DNA of 56,611 nucleotides from a virus. The position numbers and the translations under genes were made by a program. The notes under the pieces were generated by a model. The model was given only the letters and a program-made list of their open reading frames with translations, was not told the origin of the DNA and made no database searches. The stretch covers positions 1 through 56,611 of IMG/VR virus record IMGVR_UViG_3300018063_000015. One strand, written 5' to 3'. How positions within the stretch are numbered: the stretch's first letter is position 1; each line of letters begins with the position of its first letter. Of this stretch, positions 14,256 to 23,927 are shown one piece after another.

Positions 14256-15632
14256 ATGCCATACGATAGTAATAAAGACGTTCCAAGTGCAGTCAAAAAG
14301 CTTCCAGCTAAGAAGCAATCACAATGGAGACACGTTTGGAACTCTACTTTTAAGAAAACTGGTGATGAATCACGTGCATTTGCTGCTGCTAATAGTGTAG
14401 CAGGTAAGAAAAAAGAGTATGGTACAATTGAAATAGATTTTACAGCTAAGGGCTACTTAGAAAGTATTTGGGATGTTGAAAAGCGTCAAATAGAGCAAGA
14501 TGACGCTGGCTATCAACCATTTGGTGGTACACCAGAAAAGTCTTGTTTGAATTGTCATTGGTATATTTTGCGTGATGATGCTTGTGTAATAGTTCACGGT
14601 GATATAGTACATACTGGTATATCTGACTATTGGATGGCTATTGAGGAACCAGAAATAGTGCCAATGCCAGTCTTTATTGTAAAGGATGAGAATAACAATG
14701 TGGTTTCTAAAATTGGTGATTGGATAACAAGAACCTTTACTTTTGCTCCTGAGTCGTCTGAGTCGAACTTTGTTCTTACAAAGCAAGCTAACGGTAGCTG
14801 GCGGTGGTTTAGTCGCTATAGTAATATGTTCAAAGACAGAGAAGGAGAGATACTAACTAACGCATCGCATAAGGAGTTTGCGGAATGGTGTACTAGCACG
14901 AATAATTATCCAGAGCTATGGTTATGGCATGCTAAAGGTAGTCGTATAGGCAAAGCGGATTTCATGGCATGTGTTGATGGATTTGCGTGCGCGTCGGGTT
15001 TGATTGATGAGAAGTCTCTTAGTATAGCTGAGAAACTCTCTGCTGGTAAGGCTGGAAGATTAGGTGCATCACATGGCTTCTTACCGCTTGCCCCTATGCA
15101 AAAGGGTGTATATTCACGGTATCGTAGCTTTGAGATAACAGTGTTGCCTTATGATAGAGCAGCAAATGGATACACAGACTATAATTTCCTAAAAGTAAAA
15201 GGAGAGGATATGCCATTCACAGATGCACACAAAGCGTTCTTTAAGAATGCTGGTGTACCAGACGAGCAAGTAACAGCATGGGAGGCGTCAACTGCACAGT
15301 TTGCTAAGTCATTGCAGGAAATGGGACTAGAGTATAAAGAAGATCCAACTACTGGTGATAATCCAATAGGTACACTACTAGGACAGCAGTCAGCAATGAC
15401 AAAGGCCATCACTGATCTTACTACAGTGGTAGCTGATCTGAAGAAAGCCGACAAAGAGAAGGTAGATGCTGCTGTAGCCAATGCGTTTACACCTATTGTA
15501 GCACCGACTGACGCGGTGCCAGCGTCCAAGGCAGACGATAACATAGTGGGTACAGCTGAAGTAAGCACTAGTCTAGAAAAAGAGCAAAAGGAGTTCTTTG
15601 AGAACGCTTTTGGAGTGAAGGTGACATGGTAG
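14256..15632 (+). CDS. ChaB-like domain fused to a prohead protease/scaffold-like protein
   Basis: The first ~50 residues (MPYDSNKDVPSAVKKLPAKK, with RHVWNSTFKKTGDESRAFA) match the ChaB domain. The remainder resembles XkdF/prohead protease-type proteins: a GSWRWFSRYSNMFKDREGE segment (about residues 180-200), then EFAEWC and LWLWHAKGSRIGKADFMA, and a C-terminal charged, coiled-coil and low-complexity region (about residues 360-430) like a scaffolding domain. Four bases separate it from the upstream gene and it overlaps the capsid gene by 7 bases. It probably directs capsid assembly. The catalytic residues are not identified with certainty. Confidence 0.65.
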   Translation: MPYDSNKDVPSAVKKLPAKKQSQWRHVWNSTFKKTGDESRAFAAANSVAGKKKEYGTIEIDFTAKGYLESIWDVEKRQIEQDDAGYQPFGGTPEKSCLNCHWYILRDDACVIVHGDIVHTGISDYWMAIEEPEIVPMPVFIVKDENNNVVSKIGDWITRTFTFAPESSESNFVLTKQANGSWRWFSRYSNMFKDREGEILTNASHKEFAEWCTSTNNYPELWLWHAKGSRIGKADFMACVDGFACASGLIDEKSLSIAEKLSAGKAGRLGASHGFLPLAPMQKGVYSRYRSFEITVLPYDRAANGYTDYNFLKVKGEDMPFTDAHKAFFKNAGVPDEQVTAWEASTAQFAKSLQEMGLEYKEDPTTGDNPIGTLLGQQSAMTKAITDLTTVVADLKKADKEKVDAAVANAFTPIVAPTDAVPASKADDNIVGTAEVSTSLEKEQKEFFENAFGVKVTW

Positions 15633-17101
15633 TAGCACAGGCGGACCTTAAAAATAGCATCTTGCAGGTTCTTGCTGGACTTGCTGGTGACGCAACCAAA
15701 CAAAAGGCAGTAGGTGCTATATCAGGGCCATATATGTATGGCCCAGGTGGTCTATTTGGCACACCTGGCCTGAGCCGTGACGTAATTAGCACACGTATTC
15801 AGCCAGTTGGTCTAGCAGGCGCTTTGCCTGCACGTGGTACTAATCTAACTGATCCACTGTTTCCGTATATTACTGGTTTCTTGGCAGAAACTGGCACCAA
15901 TCCTAGTGGTGTGTGTGATGATCCAGTAACTGCTGGTGCTATCAAGAACTGTATTCAGACAGCACAGTTTGGTAGGTATTCAGCACAGACGCGCACGTTC
16001 GAGCTAAATAGGTTGGGCCAACAGACTAATAGAGGTGAATTCCAAGACCTAGTGCTTATGAATCCACCGTTGTATCAGCCTAATAGCACTACACCTAACA
16101 GTGCAGCCGCAGCTATGCTTGGCAATGAAGCTATGATGCGCTTCATGGAAGTAGGTGTATACTTCCAGCAGAAGCTAGCACAACAAGTATATGTCGGTAA
16201 CCCCGCTAACAATAGCGGTGGTGGCGGTTATGAGGAATTTCCTGGACTAGATATTCTAATTGGTACCACTAAGGTAGACGCTCTTACTGGTACACCGTGC
16301 CCAACGCTTCGTTCAGATATCAAAGACTTCAACTATAATGCAGTGACTTCGTCTCACGCTGGTGGTATTGTCAACGTAGTTACTTATATGATGCGCTTCT
16401 TGATGCACAACGCATCACGTATGAATTTTGGCGAGACACGTTGGGCTATTGTTATGCGTCAGGATTTGTTCTACGAGCTAACTGCTGTCTGGCCATGCTC
16501 TTATCTCACATATCGTTGTACGACTGGTGTGACAGCTAACACTAACATCGAGACATTCGATGCTAATGATGCCATTCAGATGCGTGATGATATGCGTAAT
16601 GGTTCGTATCTACTCATTGATGGCGTGCGAGTGCCTGTTATTGTAGACGACGCTATTATAGAAGAGTCTAGTGGTGATACTAACCGTGTACCACTAGCTA
16701 GCTTCGCCTCCGACATTTACTTCCTCCCGCTTTCAGTGCGTGGCGGTATTGCTACTACGTTCTGGGAGTATTTCGATTATAGTGGAAACAACGCTGCAAT
16801 GTCAGCGTTGCGTGATACTGCGTTTGGTGGTATGGATACATCGTTCTGGACAGATGGTGGTAAGTTCTTGTGGGGTCGTAAGCCAATGAACAACTGGTGT
16901 CTACAGTGGTTATCTAAAACTGAACCTAGACTTATATTATTGACGCCACATCTAGCAGGCCGTCTGCTTAATGTAGTTTATACTCCGCTTCAGCACACGC
17001 GTGATCCATTCACCAACGACGACTACTTTGTCGATGGTGGGGTTACTAGTCGTGGTGCTCCGCTACACTATAGTGACTGGGCATCTACAACTCCTGCGTA
17101 G
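15626..17101 (+). CDS. Major capsid protein candidate
   Basis: The 491-residue product lies where the major capsid protein is expected, right after the protease/scaffold gene, and is followed by a hairpin. It has an N-terminal helix, a long central region rich in N, T and G, and strand-rich segments (LYQPNSTTPNSAAAAMLGNE, then FFYELTAVWP-type sequence). The overall size and glycine/asparagine-rich composition fit an HK97-like fold with extra loops. No diagnostic motif is conserved enough to prove it. High expression is suggested by position and by the following hairpin. Confidence 0.7.
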   Translation: MVVAQADLKNSILQVLAGLAGDATKQKAVGAISGPYMYGPGGLFGTPGLSRDVISTRIQPVGLAGALPARGTNLTDPLFPYITGFLAETGTNPSGVCDDPVTAGAIKNCIQTAQFGRYSAQTRTFELNRLGQQTNRGEFQDLVLMNPPLYQPNSTTPNSAAAAMLGNEAMMRFMEVGVYFQQKLAQQVYVGNPANNSGGGGYEEFPGLDILIGTTKVDALTGTPCPTLRSDIKDFNYNAVTSSHAGGIVNVVTYMMRFLMHNASRMNFGETRWAIVMRQDLFYELTAVWPCSYLTYRCTTGVTANTNIETFDANDAIQMRDDMRNGSYLLIDGVRVPVIVDDAIIEESSGDTNRVPLASFASDIYFLPLSVRGGIATTFWEYFDYSGNNAAMSALRDTAFGGMDTSFWTDGGKFLWGRKPMNNWCLQWLSKTEPRLILLTPHLAGRLLNVVYTPLQHTRDPFTNDDYFVDGGVTSRGAPLHYSDWASTTPA

Positions 17102-17114
17102 GAGTCATAGTAGT

Positions 17115-17143
17115 GGGGTAGGGAGCAATGGACTCCCTACCCC
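17115..17143 (+). terminator. Perfect 11-bp hairpin after the capsid gene
   Basis: GGGGTAGGGAG pairs perfectly with CTCCCTACCCC around a seven-base loop. No U-tract follows. Such hairpins after capsid genes often stabilise the upstream mRNA or reduce downstream transcription. Confidence 0.6.
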
Positions 17144-17155
17144 AGAGGGTAATAA

Positions 17156-17590
17156 ATGCCATTAACTGGTCAACCTGTCATTTCTACAAACGTAGACCCA
17201 CTTGCTAATGCTTTTGCTGTACCAGTAAGACAAATAGGTGGGGCATCTGCATCTAGTAGTGGGCCTGCTGTTAGTAGTGGAGTTGGCAAGCGTAATCCTG
17301 TAACAGCTAACATATCTGCTGCTGGTCAGACTGTAATACCAGCACAAGGTGTGGGACGGCGTATAGTTATACGTAAACTATCGGTACATGATCGTGGTGT
17401 TGAACAGGTAGTTAGTCTACGTGATGGTGTAGGTGGTTATATAGGTTGGACTGCTGATCTTGCACCTGATGGTGGTGGTTCATTGGGAGATTTTGGTTCT
17501 GGTTGGTATCTAACCGATAATGGTGCATTTGCTGCTGATGCTACGGCAGCTAGTGTAGATATAAACGTAACTGATTGGGGCGTTGAATAA
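17156..17590 (+). CDS. Virion-associated beta-structured protein
   Basis: The 144-residue product has a proline/serine-rich N-terminus (IGGASASSSGPAVSSG) and then a strand-rich region IPAQGVGRRIVIRKLSVHD, VVSLRDGVGGYIGWTADL, GSGWYLTDNGAFAA. The pattern of a small jelly-roll or decoration domain with a final VDINVTDWG is common in phage proteins beside the capsid gene. Head decoration or fibre-attachment are possible roles. No catalytic features. Confidence 0.5.
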   Translation: MPLTGQPVISTNVDPLANAFAVPVRQIGGASASSSGPAVSSGVGKRNPVTANISAAGQTVIPAQGVGRRIVIRKLSVHDRGVEQVVSLRDGVGGYIGWTADLAPDGGGSLGDFGSGWYLTDNGAFAADATAASVDINVTDWGVE

Positions 17591-17640
17591 ATAGTGTGGC
17601 AGTAATCGGCGTTGATGTTAGTATTACACTTGGAGTATAG

Positions 17641-18369
17641 ATGCCTAATCTTCTTACGTTGGGTGTAGGTGGAGCTATACTTATACCACCTACGGGTTTG
17701 TCTGGACTGCAATATTGGTTTCAAGGTGATCAAATTGTAGGTTTAAGTGATGGTGATCTTGTTGCAACGTGGCCAGATGGAAGTGGTTTTGGTCTAAATG
17801 CAACTCAATCTTCGGATATAAAAAAGGCAACGTGGCAAACTAATGAAGTTAATGGTTTGTCAATTGTACGTTTTGATGGTGTAGACGATTCTATGGTTTC
17901 GCCTGCGTCTGCTGCTATGAAGCCATGTACATTATTTTCGTTAGTTAAATTTGTATCTGGTGGAATAACGGCTCAGACCATACATGGTGGTACTATTGTT
18001 GTTGGTCCACTACAATGGAGAGCAGATAATAGTGCTGGTACTAGATTTCAGCGAATAATTAAACAAGTAACATCGGTTATTGGTGATGGACCAGTAAACA
18101 TCTTGCATGATGCATATAATGTTTTGATTATTACATATAGTAGCATTGGCGAGTGGGCAATTTACAAAAATGGAGCACTTGATGCTAGTGGTACTAACAA
18201 TGTCGCACTTACAGCCTCTACACTGCAAATTGGTGCAAATGCAGGACTCGCGGAATTTGCAAAGATGGATCTAGAAGAATTGGGTGGTTACAATAGAGTC
18301 CTTAATGATACAGAACGTAGACAACTTGTTACATATTTAGGTACTCGTGGAGGCATAGCTGTCGTATGA
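17641..18369 (+). CDS. LamG/concanavalin A-like lectin domain protein
   Basis: The 242-residue product contains the typical pattern of laminin G / ConA-like carbohydrate-binding domains: GLQYWFQGDQIVGLSDGDLV with ATWPDGSG (residues 20-52), VNGLSIVRFDGVDDSMV, and the C-terminal EELGGYNRVLNDTERRQLVTYL found in these domains when used by phages. It may bind host or environmental polysaccharides on the virion surface. It sits just before the spike gene. Confidence 0.75.
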   Translation: MPNLLTLGVGGAILIPPTGLSGLQYWFQGDQIVGLSDGDLVATWPDGSGFGLNATQSSDIKKATWQTNEVNGLSIVRFDGVDDSMVSPASAAMKPCTLFSLVKFVSGGITAQTIHGGTIVVGPLQWRADNSAGTRFQRIIKQVTSVIGDGPVNILHDAYNVLIITYSSIGEWAIYKNGALDASGTNNVALTASTLQIGANAGLAEFAKMDLEELGGYNRVLNDTERRQLVTYLGTRGGIAVV

Positions 18370-18378
18370 GATATAACT

Positions 18379-18831
18379 GTGGCTAATAGCTACGTAGAAG
18401 TACAAGAGCCAACAATAGTAACTACTCGTTTGGCATCACAGGCATTCGTGCGTGATGCTGTAACTGTAGAGCGTGAAGAAGTAATACAAGCCGATCCTAC
18501 TGATCCTAATGCTCTTGCTAGAGTAGTCAATACTTCACCAGGGGCTACTGATTATGGTGCTGTTACTCGTACTCCTGGTGGTGCTCCTACTGATGGAACA
18601 TTAGCCGCGGCTGTTGGGGCTGCTGCGTTAAGTGCTGGATTAGCATGTAGATGGTTAATTGCACAAGCTGATCCTGATAATGTTGCTGATTGTTTCATAG
18701 GTGATTCTGCTAATCAACGTTTTCAATTAGTACCTGGGCAAGGAGTTGGATTGCCAGTTAGTAATGTTGGTTTGGTGTTTGGTCGTATGGCATCTGGTAC
18801 TGGTAGTATTAACTGGGTGGCGTTTGCGTAA
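18379..18831 (+). CDS. Virion accessory protein, 150 residues
   Basis: The GTG at 18379 starts a product with an N-terminal segment NSYVEVQEPTIVTTRLASQA followed by an alanine/glycine-rich region (LAAAVGAAALSAGLACRWLI) and a strand-rich end. The composition resembles phage virion surface proteins. Its stop overlaps the spike start at one base. It may be an adaptor linking the spike. Function inferred from position only. Confidence 0.45.
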   Translation: MANSYVEVQEPTIVTTRLASQAFVRDAVTVEREEVIQADPTDPNALARVVNTSPGATDYGAVTRTPGGAPTDGTLAAAVGAAALSAGLACRWLIAQADPDNVADCFIGDSANQRFQLVPGQGVGLPVSNVGLVFGRMASGTGSINWVAFA

Positions 18832-20438
18832 TGTATCCTAGTGTAGCTAATCCACTTGATAGAATACAACGCGGCGGTGGTCGTGTTAAAGTAGAATCTG
18901 ATGGTGATACTACTGTTAGTAAATCACTTGAAATAACTGGACCACGGCCGTGGATTGACGTACGGGCCTATGGTGCGACTGGAGATGGCGTTACTGATGA
19001 TACCGCCGCAATTCAAGCGGCTATTACAGCATTGCCGAATGGTGGTCGTATACGCTTTCCAGCTGGTACTTATGCTCTTACCGATGAATTAAACTTTCGC
19101 GACAAGCTAAACATTATTTGTGATTGTGATTTAAACGCGAGATTCATTCCACGTACAGGCTCCAACTTTACGGGCAAGGCACTTGTAGACTTTGCGGGTA
19201 CACGTCGCTCTGTGTGGAATGGTGGTTATTTCTCTGGCACTTTGGCTGTAAATGTTCCATCTGCTGCTATGGTCATTAGCAGAACTGCCAATGATGGGGC
19301 CTATAACAGGTTCCAAGACATCTATACAGATGGCAACTGGACTGTGGCTGCTGTGTACAACGCGGGTGGTGAGATAGAATACTTCATTAACTGTGCATTC
19401 CAGAATGCGCTGGGTCCTGGTTATTACGACACTCATGATGATTCAGTACGTCAGTTGGGCGGCGGCGGGTCGTACTCTAATACTCGTAAGTATTTCTGGG
19501 GTTGCCAATTCGGTAACTTTGCGCTTACTGGCCAGCAAGATGTTGTGACGTTAGCAGGCAACACACAGGAAGTAGTCTTCCGCGACTGCTACTTCGCGAA
19601 AACCAGCACAGGTATCACGAGGATCATAGCGCTGGTGGACGAAGTGGCTGGGACAGGAGTCACACACCGGCTGACAGTAGATAACTGTAGGGTGGAAGGG
19701 AATCTAGCAACCAATATCGGTAATCTTTTCATCTATAGTAGCAAAACCTCTGGTATGACTACTTTAAACCTACGGACACTGAACTGGACACAAACGGACA
19801 ATACCTATCTCATTGACCTCCTGACAAGTGCGTCTGAACTAGATATTGTCCAAGACAGCCAGCCTGGTGGAGTTAAGTTATTTCAGGTGCGCAGCCCAGC
19901 CATCTTGCGTCTCTGTAGGATACGTGGACAGTTAGGTGGCATGATTCAAATGGATGTTGGAGCGACAGCCACGGAGAATATCCTCCAATCCACAAATGGG
20001 TATCCATTTGTGGGCGCAGGTCTATATAGAGTTAGCGGGCAAGAAGTTAATGTAATCAATGGTAATATGGCTACTGGCTTGATTTTTGATTATTTTGGTA
20101 CTGGTTCACCTGAAGGGGTTGTTACAGCAGGTGTTGGTAATATATATCGTGATATAGCAGGTAGCGGTACTTATCGTAAGAATACTGGAATAGGAAGTAC
20201 GGGATGGATAGGTGGAGAAGTAGCTGATATAGGTGCACTTGTTGATAATACTGGGGGAGTAGTAGACAATACATTACAAGCGATAATTGATCCTACTGAC
20301 GCACCTGGTACGGCAGATATTCTACGTGATGATTTAGTACTTAATACGTTGCCAGCAATACGTAACGATCTTGCTGATCTTGCAGAACAATGTAATGCTT
20401 TACGCACAGCAATGCGTAATCATGGAGATATGTTATAA
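18831..20438 (+). CDS. Tail spike with pectate-lyase-like beta-helix
   Basis: The 535-residue product contains the Pectate_lyase_3 entry pattern: WIDVRAYGATGDGVTDDTAA (about residues 42-61) followed by AIQAAITALPNGGRIRFPAG and a right-handed beta-helix made of strand repeats. Phage spikes of this type bind and cleave surface polysaccharides. The C-terminal part (about residues 420-535) is different, with VDNTGGVVDNTLQ and a helical end, possibly a trimerisation region. The catalytic residues cannot be assigned. Placement upstream of glycan genes suggests a link to carbohydrate metabolism. Confidence 0.85.
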   Translation: MYPSVANPLDRIQRGGGRVKVESDGDTTVSKSLEITGPRPWIDVRAYGATGDGVTDDTAAIQAAITALPNGGRIRFPAGTYALTDELNFRDKLNIICDCDLNARFIPRTGSNFTGKALVDFAGTRRSVWNGGYFSGTLAVNVPSAAMVISRTANDGAYNRFQDIYTDGNWTVAAVYNAGGEIEYFINCAFQNALGPGYYDTHDDSVRQLGGGGSYSNTRKYFWGCQFGNFALTGQQDVVTLAGNTQEVVFRDCYFAKTSTGITRIIALVDEVAGTGVTHRLTVDNCRVEGNLATNIGNLFIYSSKTSGMTTLNLRTLNWTQTDNTYLIDLLTSASELDIVQDSQPGGVKLFQVRSPAILRLCRIRGQLGGMIQMDVGATATENILQSTNGYPFVGAGLYRVSGQEVNVINGNMATGLIFDYFGTGSPEGVVTAGVGNIYRDIAGSGTYRKNTGIGSTGWIGGEVADIGALVDNTGGVVDNTLQAIIDPTDAPGTADILRDDLVLNTLPAIRNDLADLAEQCNALRTAMRNHGDML

Positions 20439-21367
20439 TGCACGGTCGTATTCTTATTACTGGTGGGTCTGGCTTCTTGGGTCGTGGTATATTGCATATA
20501 GCCAAACGTGATAATTGGAATGCTGATTTTACTTGTTTGAGCAGAGATGAACATAAACAAGATTTGTTAAAACGTAGATATCCTGGCGTAAGACGCATAC
20601 TAGGTGATGTAACCGATCCAGAGCGTCTACGAAGTGCGTTTCAGCATCAGGATACTATAATTCATGCAGCAGCAGTTAAATATATACCAGAAGCTGAATT
20701 TAACGTAGATGAAACCATTAAAATAAACATGGTAGGTTCTAAAAATGTTTTAGAGGCAGCATCGCACGCTAATGCCAATGTCATATGCATTAGCACTGAT
20801 AAAGCAGCTAGTCCTGTGAATGTATATGGCATGACTAAGGCGCTTATGGAGCGTCTATGTGGAGAATTTGCTAGGTTACATGACGCAGGACCAAGGTTTA
20901 CGTGCGTTCGCTATGGTAACGTTGTGGGTAGCACTGGCAGCGTTATACCTTTATTTGAGAGACAGGTAGCAGAGCAAGGACATTTGACTATAACTGATCC
21001 AGATATGACAAGGTTTTGGATTAGTATAGAACAAGCTGTATCTCTAATAGAATTAGCAAGCGAGACTGGAAACGGTAATACAGTAATACCTATGGCTTCC
21101 AGTATGAACCTTTTAGACCTGGCTAATACTATAGCAGATGGACATAAGGTTAAAGTATTGGGTATGAGACCTGGTGAAAAGAGACATGAGACTCTTATAA
21201 ACTATGAAGAATCCGTGCGTGCTGTACGTTGTGGTAGTTTCTATCAACTAGCACCAGCTACTAGTTTACCAACTTGTGATCCATTTGTAGTTACTAGTAA
21301 TACACCATCTTCATTTATAACGAAAGATGAAATGCGTGAAATGATCGAGATGAGCAAATGTATATAG
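20438..21367 (+). CDS. NAD(P)-dependent sugar-nucleotide dehydratase/epimerase (PseB/CapD-like)
   Basis: The 309-residue product is an extended short-chain dehydrogenase. It has a Rossmann GGSGFLG (9-15), a cofactor/active-site segment STDKA (119-123), and Y-x3-K (Y130, K134). The pattern STDKA-x-x-P-x-N-x-Y-G matches UDP-GlcNAc 4,6-dehydratase/5-inverting enzymes such as PseB and CapD-like proteins. It would make a 4-keto-6-deoxy sugar nucleotide, which the next gene might reduce. The ATG overlaps the spike stop. Substrate inferred only from family. Confidence 0.85.
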   Translation: MHGRILITGGSGFLGRGILHIAKRDNWNADFTCLSRDEHKQDLLKRRYPGVRRILGDVTDPERLRSAFQHQDTIIHAAAVKYIPEAEFNVDETIKINMVGSKNVLEAASHANANVICISTDKAASPVNVYGMTKALMERLCGEFARLHDAGPRFTCVRYGNVVGSTGSVIPLFERQVAEQGHLTITDPDMTRFWISIEQAVSLIELASETGNGNTVIPMASSMNLLDLANTIADGHKVKVLGMRPGEKRHETLINYEESVRAVRCGSFYQLAPATSLPTCDPFVVTSNTPSSFITKDEMREMIEMSKCI

Positions 21368-22140
21368 GTGTATTAGGCACTGGTGGCATGCTAGGCAAAG
21401 CAGTAGTAGAGGCGTGTATCGAAAAAGGAATGGTATGTCATGGATATGATCGAGAACAAATAGATATATGCGACGCGAATCTAATAGTTACACTTAACGC
21501 TGATGTTGTTATAAATTGTGCTGGTGTTATTGATAAGGCTAATACCTTGGGTATGGTAAAGACCAATGCTTTGGGGCCACACGTTCTTGCTACATGGTTT
21601 AGTGGACCGATTATTCATGTATCTACTGATTGTGTATTCAGTGGTATATATGACGATCCTTATCCAGTACATTTCAACCCCGATCCTGTTGACTTATATG
21701 GTCGTACTAAATTGGTTGGTGAAGTTAAGGCAGACCACGTGCTTAATGTACGCACTAGTTTTATTGGCTTCGATCATGGATTCTTGCGATGGCTTATAGA
21801 TAATCGTAATGGCCAAATAGAAGGCTGGGCTAATGCAATGTGGTCAGGTTCAACTGTATATGCAGTTGCACGCGGCTTAGTGGACATGGCTGTAAACTTT
21901 AAGAATGGTGGTATAGCTCACTTAGCTACGTTAAAGGGTGTGGATAAATGTATGTTGGCTTTTGGACTTGGTAACTTACTTGACTTGCATTTATCTATCA
22001 CAAGGTCAATGATGCCCGTTATTGACAGAACGTTAGAACCTACTCACATACTACCTGATGTATCAGAAGTATCAGATGAACTCCGCAGCAAGTTCGTGGC
22101 TGCTGGTTTGCATGAAAGGCATGTCAACGTTGGCAACTGA
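21358..22140 (+). CDS. RmlD-like dTDP-4-dehydrorhamnose reductase family protein
   Basis: The 260-residue product shows GTGGMLG (7-13), STDCVFSG (89-96) and YGRTK (114-118). This is the RmlD pattern of S-T-D-x-V-F-x-G and Y-x-x-x-K. RmlD reduces a 4-keto-6-deoxy sugar nucleotide. It overlaps the dehydratase gene by 10 bases, so the two probably act in sequence to make an activated deoxysugar. The enzyme is shorter than typical RmlD and the C-terminal substrate-binding part looks divergent. Confidence 0.85.
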   Translation: MYIGVLGTGGMLGKAVVEACIEKGMVCHGYDREQIDICDANLIVTLNADVVINCAGVIDKANTLGMVKTNALGPHVLATWFSGPIIHVSTDCVFSGIYDDPYPVHFNPDPVDLYGRTKLVGEVKADHVLNVRTSFIGFDHGFLRWLIDNRNGQIEGWANAMWSGSTVYAVARGLVDMAVNFKNGGIAHLATLKGVDKCMLAFGLGNLLDLHLSITRSMMPVIDRTLEPTHILPDVSEVSDELRSKFVAAGLHERHVNVGN

Positions 22141-22822
22141 AATTAGTGTAGTTATTCCAGTAGGGCCTTATCCAGGTAACGTGCAATGGTTAGATGAGTG
22201 CATAAATAGTGCGCTGGATCAAACTCATCAACCAGCACAACTTATTATCATAGATGATGGTGCTGATCTTAAAAGAGAAGATTTACCACATGGTACTAAA
22301 TTGTGGCATTCACCGTGGCAATTAGGAGTAGCTGCTGCTTTTAATGTTGGAATAGGACTAAGTTCGACTAATTGTGTATTCATGCTTGGATCAGATGATA
22401 CATTAGAACAACAATGCTTAGCAGCTTGTGCTGATAAGTATGAGCGAACTGATCGACGTGATTTAGCTTACTTCTGGACTGGTGTTAGATATAGTGATGG
22501 GCGAGAAGATCAATATTTACCATGTCATGCTGCTATGGTAACGCAAACATTATGGCATCATTGTGGTGGCTTCCCGCCTGAGTCTGCTTCTGGTGCTCCT
22601 GATGCAGCACTAATAAGTATTCTACTCGGCAATAAAGATGCTGGTGATTTAGTATGTGTTAATCCACATATGCCATTATATAACTACCGCGTGCACGATG
22701 ATACCGATACAGCAAGGCGTGCAGAGTGGCAGGGCGTTATTCTCAGTACTAGAGATATATTAACAAGGACGTGGAATGCTAAGCATTATACTTTTAACCT
22801 ACAACCGTCCAATGTACGCTGA
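22121..22822 (+). CDS. Family 2 glycosyltransferase
   Basis: The start at ATG 22121 is chosen since the longer reading would overlap the reductase by 83 bases. The product opens MSTLATEISVVIPVGPYPG, the GT-A nucleotide-sugar binding start, with IIDDGAD (first acidic motif) and a DXD-like LGSDDTLEQ. The HHCGGFP and later NYRVHDDT segments resemble acceptor-binding ends of GT2 enzymes. It probably transfers a sugar from a nucleotide donor. Acceptor unknown. Confidence 0.85.
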   Translation: MSTLATEISVVIPVGPYPGNVQWLDECINSALDQTHQPAQLIIIDDGADLKREDLPHGTKLWHSPWQLGVAAAFNVGIGLSSTNCVFMLGSDDTLEQQCLAACADKYERTDRRDLAYFWTGVRYSDGREDQYLPCHAAMVTQTLWHHCGGFPPESASGAPDAALISILLGNKDAGDLVCVNPHMPLYNYRVHDDTDTARRAEWQGVILSTRDILTRTWNAKHYTFNLQPSNVR

Positions 22823-23432
22823 GAAAACTCTTAAGAGCGTATTGAGGAACTTAAAGTATAGCGGTGAACGACACGTACATATAGCAGATGATGGTACACC
22901 AATGCCTAATTACATACAATGGTTATGTGATATAGCACAGGATTGTGGTGCAGATCATGTAACATGGTCAAATGCTGAACGTTCAGGCTATGGTGGTAAC
23001 TATAACCTAGCCTGTCAGACAGCACATAGAGGCGCAACAGCAGTATTGCCACTTGAAGATGACTGGGAATTAACAAGGGAATTTAACATTGATCCAATTG
23101 TTGCGGCGCTTGACGTGTTCGGTTGCATTAGGTGTGGTTATGTGGGTTATACACAGCAGTTACGAGGAGAATTTGTATCGCATGGTGGTTATCATTGGCT
23201 TAAGTTTGATCCCGATAGTCCTGAGCCACACATTTTCGCTGGTCATCCAAGAATCGAAACAGTAGAATGGGCACGTAGTGTAGGACCGTGGCCAGTTGGT
23301 ATGGACCCTGGTGCTACTGAATTTGCAGTGGCACACAGGCCAGCAGCACGACAGAACGTAGCATGGCCAGTCGATTTGATACCACCAAGTGGTGGATTGT
23401 TTGCCCACGTTGGAACAATAAGAAGTTATTAA
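22776..23432 (+). CDS. Family 2-like glycosyltransferase
   Basis: The 218-residue product begins MLSIILLTYNRPMYAEKTLK, a classical GT2 N-terminus. It has IADDGTP and LEDDWELT, the two acidic motifs, and a C-terminal region with AHRPAARQNVAWPVDLI. It overlaps the preceding transferase by 47 bases. It is short, so the acceptor domain may be reduced. Enzyme class is clear; specificity is not. Confidence 0.8.
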   Translation: MLSIILLTYNRPMYAEKTLKSVLRNLKYSGERHVHIADDGTPMPNYIQWLCDIAQDCGADHVTWSNAERSGYGGNYNLACQTAHRGATAVLPLEDDWELTREFNIDPIVAALDVFGCIRCGYVGYTQQLRGEFVSHGGYHWLKFDPDSPEPHIFAGHPRIETVEWARSVGPWPVGMDPGATEFAVAHRPAARQNVAWPVDLIPPSGGLFAHVGTIRSY

Positions 23433-23927
23433 ATGACTGCCTTAGCTTGTGAAATTACTAATGCTGAATTAGTACAAGTACGTGTATTGACCAGTTTATT
23501 ACCAGTAGATCGTAAGGTGTTTGTGGCTGACACACGTGGGCCAGACTTCTCTGATACTGCTGTGTTAGCTGTATTATATGAACGACAACAAATGTTTCCT
23601 AAGCGAACGGCACTAGTCAACGTTCACACGATTAGCTTGGACAATGATGATGTAAAGTGGACTAGTGTAGCAGTAAAGGGAGCTAACTTTAGTCATTATT
23701 GGTCTGGTATAGTGCGTGATCCTTGTGAGTCAGCATTTAGAGTAGATATGTTGCTTATAAGTGCTATGTCAGATGAAGCTACCTTGAATGTATTAAAAGC
23801 ATGGGTACCTCATATGCGTACAAATGCTCCAGTGTGGATTCACAATTCAGATGCGTATACACAATATCCTCATATTAGGTTAATTGGTTGTATAGAGAAG
23901 GGGGCAGCATGTCTAGTAACGGATTAA
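23433..23927 (+). CDS. Possible methyltransferase-like protein
   Basis: The ATG follows the previous stop directly. The 164-residue product resembles the second half of a class I SAM-dependent methyltransferase: VDMLLISAMSDEATLNVLKA followed by WVPHMRTNAPVWIHNSDAY, which parallels the D-x-x-x-I-D-G-x-H and late strand pattern of Methyltransf_24-type proteins. The glycine-rich SAM loop is not evident, so it may be degenerate. Sugar O-methylation would fit the cassette. Low-moderate confidence. Confidence 0.4.
   Translation: MTALACEITNAELVQVRVLTSLLPVDRKVFVADTRGPDFSDTAVLAVLYERQQMFPKRTALVNVHTISLDNDDVKWTSVAVKGANFSHYWSGIVRDPCESAFRVDMLLISAMSDEATLNVLKAWVPHMRTNAPVWIHNSDAYTQYPHIRLIGCIEKGAACLVTD

Noticed and set aside
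15179-15703. 174-codon minus-strand frame over the protease/capsid junction
   Set aside because: It runs antisense across two well-supported genes, and its product is of biased composition with no recognisable domain.
17596-17640. 14-codon frame before the lectin-like gene
   Set aside because: It starts with GTG without a clear ribosome-binding sequence and gives an ordinary peptide; chance is a sufficient explanation.
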